Assembly: GCF_910592395.1 (NCBI RefSeq)
Contig: NC_088308.1
Location: 11,919,001 to 11,983,000, forward strand
DNA length: 64,000 nucleotides
Reading direction: 5' to 3'
Source: Lineus longissimus
Taxonomy: Eukaryota; Nemertea; Pilidiophora; Heteronemertea; Lineidae
The notes under the pieces were generated by a model. The model did not search any database. It was not told where the DNA came from and saw nothing but the letters and a program-made list of their open reading frames with translations. Positions within the stretch are counted from its first letter, which is position 1; each line of letters begins with the position of its first letter. The position numbers and the translations under genes were made by a program. Shown in pieces: positions 50,726-63,533 of the stretch.

Positions 50726-51403
50726 TTCTGATAAATATGAAACAGTTTTCAACCAGGTAGTGGGTAGCAAGTTAGGTAATGCCTTTAGGTAGGACAGGCG
50801 TGATTTTTTGTGAAGTGTCGACGTGTAGATCATCTTTCTCCCGTATTTGCCGGCAATTTTCTTTTGGCAAGTGTGACCGCACTTCTCAAGTGGCTGCTTA
50901 TGTTGTCCGCATCTGACTCCCCTATTTCGTTGGAATATATTATTTTCTCGTTTTGTATTTGGCAAGTTGCTGGAAAACTGTTTTGTTGTGCGTTAGTAAT
51001 GGATTTTTTCAGTCTGTGTGGTATACTCTGCGTACCGTAGGAGATTGCGCGATTGGCTCACTCTCCTGCTATAAATTGTAGTGGGTAAGCAGGGTTTTTG
51101 TCTCTACCGTGAGCGAACAGCGCCAGGTTTCTCTTTGACAGAATTTAGTACTAGTATTCAGTTAATGCATTGTTAATGCACCGAATATTTTGGACATTTT
51201 GCCAGCGTTTGTTCGATGAATCAGGACAGTATTGAAGGTGTCTTTCAAGTGAATTAAAGTTGATATGATATAACCATTGGTCCCTCTTTCTTTTTTGTTT
51301 CTAAGTACTTAGAAACTCTGCTTAGTTATGGGAGTATTGGGAATAAAGTATTGGGGAGGGGGAGGGGGAATATTGTATATCGTCTGATGGTACGATAAAG
51401 GAA
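50726..51403. other. Ngaro 3' non-coding region
   Basis: No gene; the region leads into the B1 repeat. Confidence 0.6.
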
Positions 51404-51488
51404 CATGGACGAATGCAATATTTCTCCCCAATACTCCTGTCTTGAGAGATAGGAGGTCAACGTGATGTGTCACTCGGGAACCTGGTAG
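51404..51488 (+). repeat. Ngaro repeat B1
   Basis: 85 bases starting CATGGACGAATGCAATATTT, the same as B2 at 51747-51831. Confidence 0.9.
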
Positions 51489-51548
51489 GTCACGAGTGAC
51501 AAATCACGTGACCGAACTCGTATCTCGGCCATTTCGTCTGCAGTCGTC
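51487..51548 (+). repeat. Ngaro repeat A2
   Basis: Copy of A1 at 23376-23437, directly joined to B1. Confidence 0.9.
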
Positions 51549-51746
51549 AGGAGGGAAAGGAGGAGTGTACAATGCTCGGAGATTTTAGAGTATGGAGTAA
51601 ATGTGTCAGGATCCCCTCCCCTGGTACCTATGGCGAAAAAAAAAAAAATCAAAAAAAAAATCAAAAAAATCTTGAATCTGCTTCCCGTTACTACGACTCC
51701 GGTTCCTAACCCCTTTCTTCTCCCACTGTCTTGGCCTCTTATTTCT

Positions 51747-51831
51747 CATGGACGAATGCAATATTTCTCCCCAATACTCCTGTCTTGAGAGATAGGAGGT
51801 CAACGTGATGTGTCACTCGGGAACCTGGTAG
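51747..51831 (+). repeat. Ngaro terminal repeat B2
   Basis: Copy of B1 and the right end of the element. Confidence 0.9.
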
Positions 51832-51920
51832 AACCTGGCTAGGTGTAAGATTCCTACGCAACTGTGTGACTTGATCACATACTTTCATTTGTCATCATAT
51901 CTATATTATTTATCAAACAA

Positions 51921-54484
51921 ATGCGACCTATATCAACAATGGCCCAATCTACGTGTAGTTCATCCATCTCAACAGTTAAAAGACGATTAGAAGCTGAAAC
52001 AGACGTCACAAAATCTCCGAGACTTGATGCTAATGACAATGATGAGTCCCCTGCAGTCACTAAGGAAACACAGGAGCAGTTTTCATTTATCCCCCCGAAT
52101 AAACAATGGCAAGAAAAAGTCTTGACCAAGTTATTACCATTCATGGTTGGCATTAATGCACATATTGTCAAGACTCCATTTTATGGTCATGTTTCAGTTC
52201 CCCCGTCATCTTAAATGAATCCATACCATCAGAGATACACGCGATCGTTGGGGACGGTAACTGTTTTTTTCGATGTATTTCATATGTTGTGACCGGTTAT
52301 GAATGTTTTCACCATGTATTCCGCAAGCTTGTTTGTGAACATCTTGAAGAACTGCACACATTTTTACCAGAAGTTTCACCAGCTGAGTATTAGGAAACAT
52401 CCAGAATGACCCAACTTGGTACTTGGGCCACTGAAACTGAAATCTTTGCTGCAGCTAGCTTGTTAGGCACAGATATTTTCATTTATAGCCCTGTTCCAGA
52501 TGCCACAAATGAATGGGCATGGCATCGTCACAAGTCAGGTCATGCTCATGAACATTTGGCCCCATGTGTTTATCTTGCCAATATGAGTGGAGTTCATTTT
52601 GAAATTCTGTCCAATGTGTCCATTCCTGCCAAAGCCAAGCGCAGTCTGCATTAATACACATAGATCATCATCACCTCCTCCAGCACAAATTTACTCCTGC
52701 TGATCACAACTGGCAAAAGCAACAGTGTTGCACCTTAGCAATGCCTTTTTCAGCAGAAGTTCATTACATGCATCACAAGGCCACTTTATCAACTGCCAAG
52801 GGATCTGTGTCGACCCATACAGCTACTGATGGGAATGTATCACTTTTCAGGGCATTGAGTTACTGCATCACTGGTTCTGACTCTGTCAAAAATGCGGACC
52901 AAATGCAGCGTCATCTTGTCCAACATGAATTGCGCCATCAGGTCAATTTAACCAAACACCTGTCGCATGGTGAAACATTCCAGAGCCATATCACAATGCC
53001 ACTCCAAGGCACCATCACCACAGACGTTGACATTGCAGCAGCTGCATCATTGCTAGACACTCCTATATATGTTTTCTATAAACTCCAGTCAGACAAATGG
53101 GCATGGAAGCTGTATCGACCTGATTCATTATCCAGATTGAGCAATTCAAAGCACAAACAACAACGCCGGGCTTTGTATTTGAAACATGATGGTCCAAATA
53201 GTTTTCATGCAGTAGATGTTGTCACACCTTCATACATGGCAGATCATCAGAGTCCCACCAAAGCAAATGCACGTTGCAAACGCATCGACAATCGACTCCA
53301 AACCACACATCGAAGAATGAAGGCAATGATAGCAGAGAGTGACCCCAGTCCATCCACTTCCAAGATGAACCATTCAAAGAAGCGCCTGCGTTCACCTAGC
53401 ATTTCTACAACCCGTCGTGTAAAGGTCCAATCAACAATGTCCAACAAGAAAGCATTGCATGAAGAATCTGATTCTGACACCAGGCCCCACACCCTCAATG
53501 GTCTTCCACCGCTGATCATCTCTGAGACATCAACAACCTCGTGTCCTTTGGATGAAACTGGGAGCAATCAAAATCGCATCAAGTACGTTGAAAAGTTAAA
53601 GGAGCATATTCACACCAAAAAGCATCTTGGATATATCTGTGTGTCTGACTTAAGATACCACACACGTGCCAGTGTACGTCTTCTCCGCATGAATGAAAAG
53701 AAGACCTTCACCAAAATACAGATGCAGCACTTATTTCTAAATGACGATGCTAGCACTGGTAAGCCTGTCACAAAGTCATTTGATGGCAATTATTATATAT
53801 GTACTGCATGTCAGCGTTCCATAAAGAAAGGCAATGTTCCTTCATGCAATGAAAACAAATTCAACTTCCTCGTGCCACCATTGCCTGCAGCATTCATTGA
53901 TGATGATAGTATGAAATTGAACAAGTGTGAAGCTCAGTTATTGAAATTAATCATCCCGTTCATTCGCGTTGCCAATATTCCAAGAGCTAGTGAGCTGAAA
54001 GTTCATGGACCAATGATTTGTGTGGAATCTCAAGTCAAAGCTGCAATAGACAAAATTCTACCAATTGAACAAGATCTTATACCTGTCGCTCTGAAAAGAA
54101 GACCTGAATACAAAGGTGCATATGTTGAAGAAGTTGTGTCAAAGTCAAAACTTCTTGCATATTTTCAGCACTTGAAAAAACATAATCCTTTGTATCATGA
54201 TGTTCAACTTGACCTAGACAAACTTGACGATTTCCTTCAATCAACAATGAATGATATATCAACCCAGGATAATTGGAAGATGCAACAACTAAATCCAGAA
54301 AAAGGCATTGATGATGTGAAAGGCTCCCCTCGTCCACAATAAATTGACGATTGCATGGCTTCCAATCCTGATGTTCTTCGCGATTCCATGCTTGAAGTTC
54401 CGGAAGTAATTGACATTGATGATTCAATGCCCCAGCCCACGTCTGTCAGCCGTAACGCATTTCGCAAGAAGCGTACTGAAGAGG
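51921..54484 (+). pseudogene. Helitron Rep/helicase gene, 5' part, with two OTU-like domains and a DUF6570-like region
   Basis: A short head (51921-52214) shifts frame into an OTU cysteine-protease-like domain with the catalytic block VGDGNCFFRCISYV and the histidine block GVHFEIL (52210-52654); a TAG at about 52,393 breaks it. A second OTU-like domain follows at 52741-53230 (TATDGNVSLFRALSYCI, SFHAVDVV), in which the nucleophile cysteine is valine. Then comes a DUF6570-like stretch (LLKLIIPFIRVANIPRASEL) found in metazoan Helitron proteins upstream of the Rep domain. Coding continues at 62,318 beyond a 7.8-kb insertion. Confidence 0.75.
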
Positions 54485-55379
54485 TCACGTGATAATTTCG
54501 CGTTCTTTCATTCGTCCGTATAAATTATCCAACGCGTCTATACAGCATGCACTAGAGGCCGACAGTCCTTATAAATCTTAATGTATTCATGATCACGTGC
54601 AAAATATGGCTCCCTGATTGGCTAGTTGGTTCATGGAATTCCCCCCTACGTCAACACGAAGTGATTTTGACGGATGGTATTTAGTTTCGGAGCATTTCGT
54701 CTCGCATTTCCAGCTACGCTAAAAACGCCCATTTTCGACAGATTTCCCCGAAATTAACAGGTAAATACTTTATATATTACAAAAGTTGTTCGCAATGACT
54801 TATAGAATATGTTATAGAAACAAACAATATCATTCGTACACATTGTCATGCCAGTAGTTAGCTGCCTTTGGTGATTTTTGGTCACGGTTTTTGGAAAATT
54901 TTCTGACTCGCTGGGTTATCATAAAACACGGACTCGGCGTTTAGAATTTGGTTGGCACGTCGATAATTGAATGCATTGTGTGCGTGCTGTGCGTGCAAGC
55001 CACTTGAATTGAAAACCAGTAATCATTGTTAAAATAGTGGAAATGGTAATATGTATGTGATAATTGACTAAGGTGAGTGTTGTTGTTTGTCTCTTTTGTC
55101 CTGCTAACCTGAAAAGGAGCACATGTGTCATTATACTGCATGTGTGCACGGCGCGGTGAATGCACACTGTGACTGTGTGATGTGGTGTGGCCTTGGTCAA
55201 ATTACTTAACTGAAATATAGAATTGGTATAAACAGTTAATTCCTGGGAGTTCTAATTGGTTTTAGCTCTAGTATTAAGTAGTACCACTATGATTTAATAT
55301 TAAATAAGAGAACTGAACTGTTTTAATTTATTTATGTTATGATGTCGAGGCCTAATTTAAATTTTGTCTCCTTATTTCA

Positions 55380-58300
55380 GTATGCCTCGCGATGGTGGTG
55401 GTCCCCAGTTCCGTGGAAGCAACGGCAAGGGTGCCAACAACCCTAGTCAGAAGAAGAGGCACTATGTTGGTGGTGGTGGACGTGGCGCAAGGAAGAGAAT
55501 GGCTGTTGCCAATGAGGCTCGACTTGCAAAAAAGAGGATGCAGGAAAATCAGAATGAAGCTGGTGGGTCTTCGCCAATTTCTCATATTTCTCATATCCTG
55601 TACATTCATTAAAGAGTAATGATATTAAATTATAGTATAATTTTATATCAGTAATAATTTTTTTCACATTATTCCAAGTCTCTTCTCAGTCAGTGCTGTA
55701 AGTAACAAGTTTATCCAATACATACTTGGTGGTGGTTAAATTCAATGTTCTCTCTTGATATTGCATTGGCACATGCTTGCCCTTGTCAATGTGTCTGTCC
55801 TGTCCCATCTGTCGCTGAGATGCTATGGTTGCTGGTGCCATTAGCTCTTCTTTTTTCTGTCTTCCTGTGGTTGTGGTGTTTGTTGTTTGTTACTGTCAGT
55901 TTGTGTCACATCACTCTGCACTTTAGTCAATGTCGCTATTGCCATCACATCACTCATTCAATGTGCAAAAATAAATACAGCTTCATCCTGCTTCTGCTTT
56001 TTGCTTGATATCTCCTCATAATGCCTTACACTTGCACTAGCTTCTTCGCACGCTTAGACCATGTTTGTACTGTATTGCAGTAACCCCAAACCCTCATTTA
56101 ATTAGGCCCGGGCCCCCTAATTGTGAGTCAATAAACCCGCTGGTGGTAGCAGTGTCTCGGAGGATCCGAGAAGAACACAATTTGCTGAAGGAGCAGTACA
56201 ATGCTCTCCTGCAGGAATTGAGGACAAAGGACCAACATAGCTTGGAAGAGCAGCAGCTTGTCCTCTTTCTGCAGGAGCAGCATCAACATGATGTGGAGAC
56301 CTGTGTGGACTTCGAAAACAAACTCGTGTCCGCAATTGCAAATGGTGACAATATGCAGCATCTTGTGGATGAATTACAACTCAACCTCAAGGCCAAAACT
56401 CTTGAGGGCATCAATCTCAAAAAGGCAAATGAGGAACTGTTGATACAAAACTCTGCTTTTCGCGCAAGGATTGATCAATTGGAGCAAGAAAACAAGGACC
56501 TTTTAGACAATTTGAATGCTGAAAGTGAAATGTTGGAGGTTGTGAGGAGGGAAGGCTCCTTTGTGTTCGTGTGCTCCCCTGGCTCTAAGACCAAGTCATC
56601 ACCTCTGATGGAAATGTCCTTTTTAACCACTGAGGCGTCCAGACTTCAGCTTGAAAGCTTAAAGAAGCGATCAGATAAGCTTTATGAAGTCTTGGGCGTT
56701 CTTGGGGGAGGTGTCCAAAAGGGCACATCCATTAGAGATGAGGACATGGTCAAAGTGCTGGGGCAGTTCATGAAAGAACATCCAGAAATAAGTCTGCAGG
56801 CCTTTCGGGATGCGGAGATTTCTTTTTCTTCGAAGCTCTCTGTCGAGTCCTCCCTTGATTTGAAGCTCCTCCTCAATCTACTGTACTACAAATTCAGGCA
56901 CCTCGGGGCCTTTTTAGAGAACCATTGGTTCCGCATCCTTGCACCAGAAGCCTTAATGCGGGAGGAGCAGGCCCTGAGGTATCTGGATGAGAGTACAGAT
57001 ATTGAGGTTGGGCTTGCCAAATTAAGGAAGGACAAAAACAATGCTGAGAAGATTGAAGATGTTGCTTTCTTCCGTGTGAAAGATATTAAAACAGTAGTAC
57101 AACGTTTCTTCCTGAAACAAGAACAACTTGGGCGGGTCCGGCAGTCTGAAATGTTTCAAGGTGAAATCTGGCTCAAACTGGGCGGTGATAAGGGGGTGAT
57201 TCTACCAAGCTATGCTATCAGATAGCCAATCTCTGCAACTCCAATAGTGCAGATAACACCCAGATGCTTTCTTTCTTTGAAGCTACAGATTCCGATGGCA
57301 ATCTCTGGGATATGTTCTCCCTTTACACTGCCAAGTTTGCCCAGCTTGAAACATTGCAGACTGCTGAGGGTGTACTGCTGAAAGTCAGAAAGTTTCTTGT
57401 AGGTGACTACAAATTCTTGTGTAGTGTCTTCGGACATATGGGTGCAGGTTCCAAGTTTCCGTGCCTGTTCTTTTGGTTCCTCTGGAACATCTCTGTAGTG
57501 GTGGTGGTGTACCACATTCTCCCAAAACCCGTGACCTGGTCGGAAATTTTACTGCGAATGAGAACTGTGGGTACACTCCTCGCACTCTGGAGATGTTCCG
57601 GAGAGATCTTGCAGAGTGTCTTGCTGAGCCTGATGGTACACCCAAGACTAACTCTAAACATCATAACAGTGTGTATGGGGACATCCTGTTCCCTGTAGAA
57701 GTAGACAACATTGCCCCACTACCAATACATCTGTATCTGGGGGTGGTGCAGGATATTTATAAACAAGAGGCCCAAGGGCCTGGCGCTCAGCTGGATGACC
57801 TAATAACATAGGACTGAGGGTGTAAAGTAGTAAATATCAGCTTTATACTACTGTTTGAAGGTCAAGAGAACACGTTATACCACTAAAATTTCCAATGCAG
57901 AGCTGCCAGCTGGATGAAATATGATTGAACTAATCAGCCATGGTATGTAAATATTACAGGAGGCAACGGAAGATATCCCTAGTTCAGTATGTTGTATCGG
58001 TAGCTTTACAGAAAAGAAGTGTCAGAGAGGATGAGACTTCTCCATGGACAACTGTGGTATGTCCAGGCTGGGTTGTACAGCACAAGGATACAAAATTCTG
58101 TCTGTAATTGAGAGGTATCCTGATTTAACAGAGGTCAAAATAAATAGAAATGACCAGTTTGGGACTAACACCACTGTCTTTTTTTTGATAAGGTAGAGAT
58201 TACAGGAGTCAACAAAATTAATTTTATTGAGAGAAATTGACCTGTCCTGCAGGTGATTGGAATTTACAATACAAAGGGTCGTTTTCATATTTGAAAATCC

Positions 58301-61012
58301 CTTCATAATCAAGGGCTACCTCTGACTAAAACAGCACCCATAAACAATAGACCACCAATTTGACCCCAGCTCCTAAATGTGGGAAAACCCAAGTCCAGCA
58401 ACCAAAAGTACCAAAAATACATTTTTGTTTACATTTGAACTGCACACATGCGTTTGTTTACAATTTCCCGCGAAATCTCGAAAATCAGGTGACCTGCAAT
58501 CGTGGATTGAAAATAACATTTATCTGGGTTCAGCAGGTCAGCAGGTATACCGGCTGTTTCAATCATCCCCCTACAGCCAGCTGTTCAAAAGGTAATGTTA
58601 TTCACCCCACAGGGAGTGCAGGTAATTGATTAAGCCCCTGCATAACTTAACAGCAATGGCTTGGCTTCTGTGAGTGGTAAGGAGAATTGACAGTGTCCGA
58701 TTAAAAATCCCTCATTTCTGCTCCGCTGAAGTAAATTTTTGAATAAAACCAAGACGTTGCATCAGGGTAAGGTGTCACCACCATTCATGCAAAATTTCAA
58801 GGTGATCCAACACCTCTAAGTGTGACTTTATTCGTCCCCCTTCTAATATTATTATATAGAAGATTTAGACCAGCGATGACGTCATTTCTGGTGATTCCCT
58901 ACGTTGTCCAATGAACGCTTTTTAAAGTGTGCCATTTGGCATGCATTAGCATGCAATGTATATTATCAGCGCTGACAATTGCCGAACAGAATGCCGTAGC
59001 TCCGTCAATTTGCAATCAATTTTTATAGGAGTAACATTATTGTGTTGCTTAAAACGTCTACTTTTTACTCATGTAAGAATCGTAGTACTAAAAACTAATA
59101 TGCAAACAGAATCATGCCGATTCACTGCACATACTGTGGGAATTCTCCACTTCAAAATACATCGCGAACAGAGCGTGCACCTCCGATATCGTTTTCACAG
59201 AATTGTGGCCAAATTTTCAAGAACTAATTTCTGAAAGTATTCCCTTAAGACCTTATGACTACCCACTGAAAGGAACTAGTGATAATATCGCCTACTTGAC
59301 TAGTTTTTAGCAGAAAATTGGTTACTTGTTGCAAAATCAATCTTCCATCTTTACACTGGTCACAGTGGGTATGCTGAAATATAGTCTGGTTCCCTGGCCA
59401 ATTCAATGCGCAGAATACAACTGCACAACTATACGTCATAACCCGGGCTTTTGAATCGTCAAAAAATCTGTCAAATGTACCTGTAGCGCCAACTGGCGGT
59501 GAAAACTAAACTAATTCCACTACAAGTCAAAATGAAAAATTATTAAAAAATATTCGGCCAGATTTGAAAACAATATTTCCTCTGTGGCCCGAGGTATAAA
59601 GGAAAGAAGTTTAAACTTCCCGATGACCTCATTCGCCGAATGTAGGTCGGATCGCGCTGATTTTTGGTTTCTGAGTTCCCCTTGGGCTACTCCTAATTTA
59701 GCAGCGTCAGCAAAGTGCCTAGGTCTTAAGGTTACAAAATGCCCAAAATTGACATGGAAGGATGGCAGGATGGCAGGAAGGACGGACACCATTCCCTTAG
59801 TAATATTACCAGCTTCGCTGACTTTGTCAGCTGAGCTAAAAAATGGAACAGACTGCAAATGACTTGGATGGGAAACATGTGGATGAGGCCAGAGATGCGA
59901 GATGGCACTTGTTGACCGATAATGTCCGTGATCAGAAGGATTTAGTTGAAAATCTAGAAGTTCAATTAAAAAATGAGCAAGCCATTGTCGATGGATATAC
60001 TGAGTTAAAGGGCAAGACCCGGAAAGCAGGGCCGAAACAGTCAGATAATGATCTGTGTGCAGCACAATGTTGTATTGTGAACACCAAAGCTGTATCCAAT
60101 CTGAATGATGCTACTGGTATTCCTTGGGTGTACTGCGATATTTGCCTAGAATGGTACCACCAGTTGTGTCTTGGCATAGCTGTATCCTCCAGTCTTGACG
60201 AGAATGCACCATATTCTTGTCCTCAGTGCCTGGAGTCTGAGACTGGGGATCTAGATATGCCAACCCATCTGGCTTCCATTCTAGCCAAATCTGAGCAGAA
60301 GCTCAAAGATGCTGCATCAGTTCTCAAGTCCTTAGAAGAGGACCTAGGTATAATACAGCAAGAGATTACTGATGAAATGGGCAGAATTAGGAGAGAACTT
60401 GAGGCGAATCTGAAGACCCTGGGAGTAGATAAACAGGCTTATCACTCCCAGTCATTTGTTGGGAATCACATTCACAAGCTTCTGTTGTTTAATGAAAAGC
60501 AGAACAATCCGGAATTCCTTGTTTCAGCTTTTAGGGACCACGGTAATGAACAGCAGAAATATTATAAAATATTGAAAAGCTTGAGTGAGATCCACCCCCT
60601 CATTTTCAGGACAGACTTCCTGACAGAAGCTCAAATTGAGCGACTGTCTTACCTCTGTTGGGATTTAGGTTGTCTTTACCCTTTACTTTTTCCAGACAAG
60701 ACGATCACACCCAAAATGCATATTCTTATCTTTCATGTGCCAGAGTTTGCAGCAAAATGGAAGTCCGTTGGGCTGTTCTCAGAGTCAGGGTTCGAGTCGA
60801 TCCACAAGGATGTAAATGCCAAATGCAGAACCTTCTGTACAATTCGTTGCAGAAGAACACGGCTTTCCTTGGTGTTCAGGGAGCACTTCTTACAATCCAC
60901 AGCCAAGAAGGAGCTTATTCAACCAGCCAATAAATGTAGCTGTATTCTTGGCTGTGGTGGCAGATATGTCAAGGGGGAGTGTAAGAATTGTCGTGGATCT
61001 CTGCCCAAGTAA
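55380..61012 (+). pseudogene. Transposase-like gene with PHD finger, split by exons, a frameshift and a repeat insertion
   Basis: Exon 1 (55380-55561, MPRDGGGPQFRGSNG) is basic and Gly-rich. Exon 2 starts after TGTATTGCAG at 56084 and encodes a long coiled coil (about 56150-56560). The catalytic-looking part has LKLGGDKG (first D), GDYKFLC (second D, 57404) and, much later, LFSESGFESIH (E, 60775). Between the D and E blocks lies a PHD-type C4HC3 finger (CAAQC, VYCDICLEWYHQLC, YSCPQC). The frame shifts at about 57,225 and 57,465. The repeat at 57763-59842 interrupts coding after QDIYK. The C-terminus has a last cysteine cluster (CSCILGCGGRYVKGECKNC). The superfamily is not certain. Confidence 0.6.
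57763..59842 (+). repeat. 2.1-kb dispersed repeat inserted in the transposase-like gene
   Basis: Starts AACAAGAGGCCCAAGGGCCT and ends CAGCTGAGCTAAAAAA; its 3' third matches 6796-7181 and its head matches 281-312. Ends share GCTCAGCTG / CAGCTGAGC as an inverted 9-mer. Only short ORFs are present inside. It is the most complete copy in the window. Confidence 0.8.
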
Positions 61013-61020
61013 TATGCACT

Positions 61021-61157
61021 TTCAGTCTTAGTTAGTCCAAGTTTAAATTCTGGTTGTGACAGTGTGCGGGAAATGGCAGACAGGAATTCCATGTGTGGAC
61101 TCCTGTCATAGGCCGCTCATCACAAACAAATTTTTACTTGGCCTAACTTAGATTGAA
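61021..61157. mobile_element. Palindromic MITE, copy 1
   Basis: The ends (TTCAGTCTTAGTTAGTCCAA and TTGGCCTAACTTAGATTGAA) are inverted and the centre is a palindrome around GACAGGAATTCC / GACTCCTGTC. It is followed after 105 bp by a near identical copy in the same orientation. Confidence 0.8.
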
Positions 61158-61262
61158 GGGATGGGTCATATTGTCCCATAATTTTCTATAAAACAATGTA
61201 GATGCACTTTGTGTATTCTTATTCTGCTCATCAGCTGAGCAGAGGGTGTGTGTCCCCGGCCT

Positions 61263-61399
61263 TTCAATCTTAGCTAGTCCAAGTTTGAATTATGTTTGTG
61301 ACAGTGTGCGGGAAATGGCAGACAGGAATTCCATGTATGGAATCCTGTCATAGGCCGCTCATCACAAACAAATTTTTACTTGGCCTAACTTAGATTGAA
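61263..61399. mobile_element. Palindromic MITE, copy 2
   Basis: Same element as 61021-61157, with a better conserved palindrome (CAGGAATTCCATGTATGG centre). The rest of 61,400-62,317 shows no gene. Confidence 0.8.
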
Positions 61400-62317
61400 T
61401 GAAGTTGGTTATGTCTAATTTTCATCTTTCAATAATGAAATAAATAATGAATTAAATAAACATTATTTTGAGAGAAAAAAGCCTTTTTTGCTAAATACAG
61501 CTGAAGGAAAAATGAGGACTTTAGTGGACTAGACAGTATACTGCACTGGTGGAAGGAGTGGACACCACAGCCAGACCCTGGAAAAAAAGATAAACAGAAA
61601 TCAGAAAAGAAACATGCAAAAACTACATAATCATTCTCAAATGAAGGACAAACTCTTCAAAATATCAATAGTTTTGATCATTAATCAATATATTTCCTCA
61701 TGTAATTAGTCCAAACATGCATACCTAAATGATTTCAGTCAAAATTGTCCCAAATTTGATAATTTCCCAAAGACACTTTAATTAAGTTCAATGTGATTAT
61801 GGACAAGAGGTGGTTAACCCGAACACCAGCTCCCCATGCAAATGTACTGTAACCAATAGCAACGTCGAACATTGATGATCAGTTGTTCGGGTGCAATGTT
61901 TACCGTGAGTGTGCAAGAAGCAGTGTGGAGGGAGTAAGCGCCAATACCGACGCATACATTTACATTGCATTTGTACACCACGGCTATTCTTCATGACGCG
62001 GCTCCCCCCACTTCTGTTACAGATTACCAAAATGCCGATAATTTTCCGATTGACCCAGCATCAAGTATCAAAAATGTTTTGAATCATTCGAATAAATGAT
62101 TAAAAGATACTTTTATGAGTCAATTCCGTATACTTTGCTGATTTATGTATGTTGACCGCGGCCCGTTCCGACCCGGTTTCAGTTTTATACGCAACCTCAT
62201 TTCCAATGCAAATTGCTTGGCACGAAGTGTGCACGTGATCGGCGGAGCGCTATTTTTAGAGGGGCTTTCTCCATTTCGCATCGGTTGACCGATAGGCATC
62301 TCTAGTTGCACAATTGG

Positions 62318-63533
62318 TCTGTCTAGAAGACGTGAGCCACGTCAGGACTGTGATATTAATGAATCACTGCCTGAATTTCAAGACGCACTTCCTGATTCTA
62401 TACTTGAGTCACATGAAGATAACGATGAGTCGATGCCTGAGCACCACAACCAGCGACAATCAACTCATGATTCCAGCGATCACTTACACATTAATTATGA
62501 CCTCCCACACTACTTGACAGAATTACCTGATGATACCATTTTAGACAGTTTTAACAAGTTTGACACGAATACCACTGTCACAGATCGAATGGCCAGTGCC
62601 ATCATTGAAAAAGAACAGAAGACCAAGACCAAGACCAAAAAATGTGAGAAGGCCTCTCAAATGCAAGAAAAAATTGATCTTGCACCAAGCACCGATGGTA
62701 AATTTGTTTATTGGGACAGTGTTGACTTTTTAGAGGAGAAAGCGTTTCCTCATCTCTTTCCAACTGGAACCGGCGGCTACATATCTACATATTTACCACA
62801 GAAAGTTGGCTTTGCGAATTATGTCAAGCAACGCATGCTATGCATTGACCCCAGGTTTCGAAATGATACAACTTACCTGTTCTTTTTGTACATTGTCAAG
62901 GAGACCTTGGAAATCAGGCGTTCTATTGCCACATTTTTCCGAAAATCAAGGGTTAATCGAAAGAAATACAACGTTTCATTTTTAAGGAATGCTGACAAGC
63001 GAGAAATGGAAAGGACAGACCTTGGTTACAAAGCTTTCAAAACCATACGCGGAACTTCACCTTATTTTCAGCACGCCAAAAATAAAGTCATTGGTATGAT
63101 AAGACAGTTAGGCCCTCCACATTTATTCTTGACAATGAGTGTAGCTGAAACACATTGGAATGACCTCATGAAAATGTTATTGCAAAAAGAACAGCAGAAG
63201 CCAATCGACAATTTTGATCCATCTGAATTATCAAAGACTCAGATACGCCAACTATTGTCTCGCAATATGGTTGACACAGTCATGCATTTTAACAGTCGCA
63301 TTCGTTATCTATTTAAGCAGTTCAAATCTCCTGGCATGTTTGGATCTTACAAGGTTGAAGACTATTTCTTCCGAATAGAATTTCAACAGAGGGGTGCACC
63401 TCACTGCCACGCTGTTCTATTTTTGGCTGATAAGCATGGCAACAAACCCCCAAAATATGATGGCTCAGAATCATCGAAAAAAGCATGTGCAACATTCATT
63501 GACGAGATAATGACTGGACAGATGCCTTCCTAA
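62318..63533 (+). pseudogene. Helitron Rep (HUH) domain, continuation
   Basis: The frame from 62318 carries FPHLFPTGTGGY, LGPPHLFLTMSVAETHW and the HUH nuclease block RIEFQQRGAPHCHAVLF with paired histidines that would coordinate the metal at the Rep active site. This is the Helitron_like_N domain that nicks DNA for rolling-circle transposition. The open frame ends at 63533. Confidence 0.85.

Larger units (their letters stand above)
23376..51831 (+). mobile_element. Ngaro-type (YR, DIRS-order) retrotransposon, interrupted by two other elements
   Basis: The element encodes gag, RT, RNase H and a tyrosine recombinase in that order, and has split direct repeats in the order A1, genes, B1, A2, B2. 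A1 (23376-23437) and A2 (51487-51548) are identical at 61 of 62 bases. B1 (51404-51488) and B2 (51747-51831) match over 85 bases. This layout is specific to Ngaro/PAT-like retrotransposons, which integrate through a circular DNA with their recombinase and not with an integrase. Without the inserted elements at 25856-46068 and 46377-47763 it is about 6.9 kb. Several frameshifts show it is inactive. Confidence 0.9.
54485..62317. mobile_element. 7.8-kb segment inserted in the Helitron, carrying a PHD-finger transposase-like gene
   Basis: The Helitron coding sequence stops at 54,484 and resumes at about 62,318, so everything between was added. It contains one split gene (55380-61012), a long repeat and two tandem MITEs. 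GAAGA is present at both junctions and could be a 5-bp target duplication. I see no convincing terminal inverted repeats, so the exact ends are uncertain. Confidence 0.55.
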
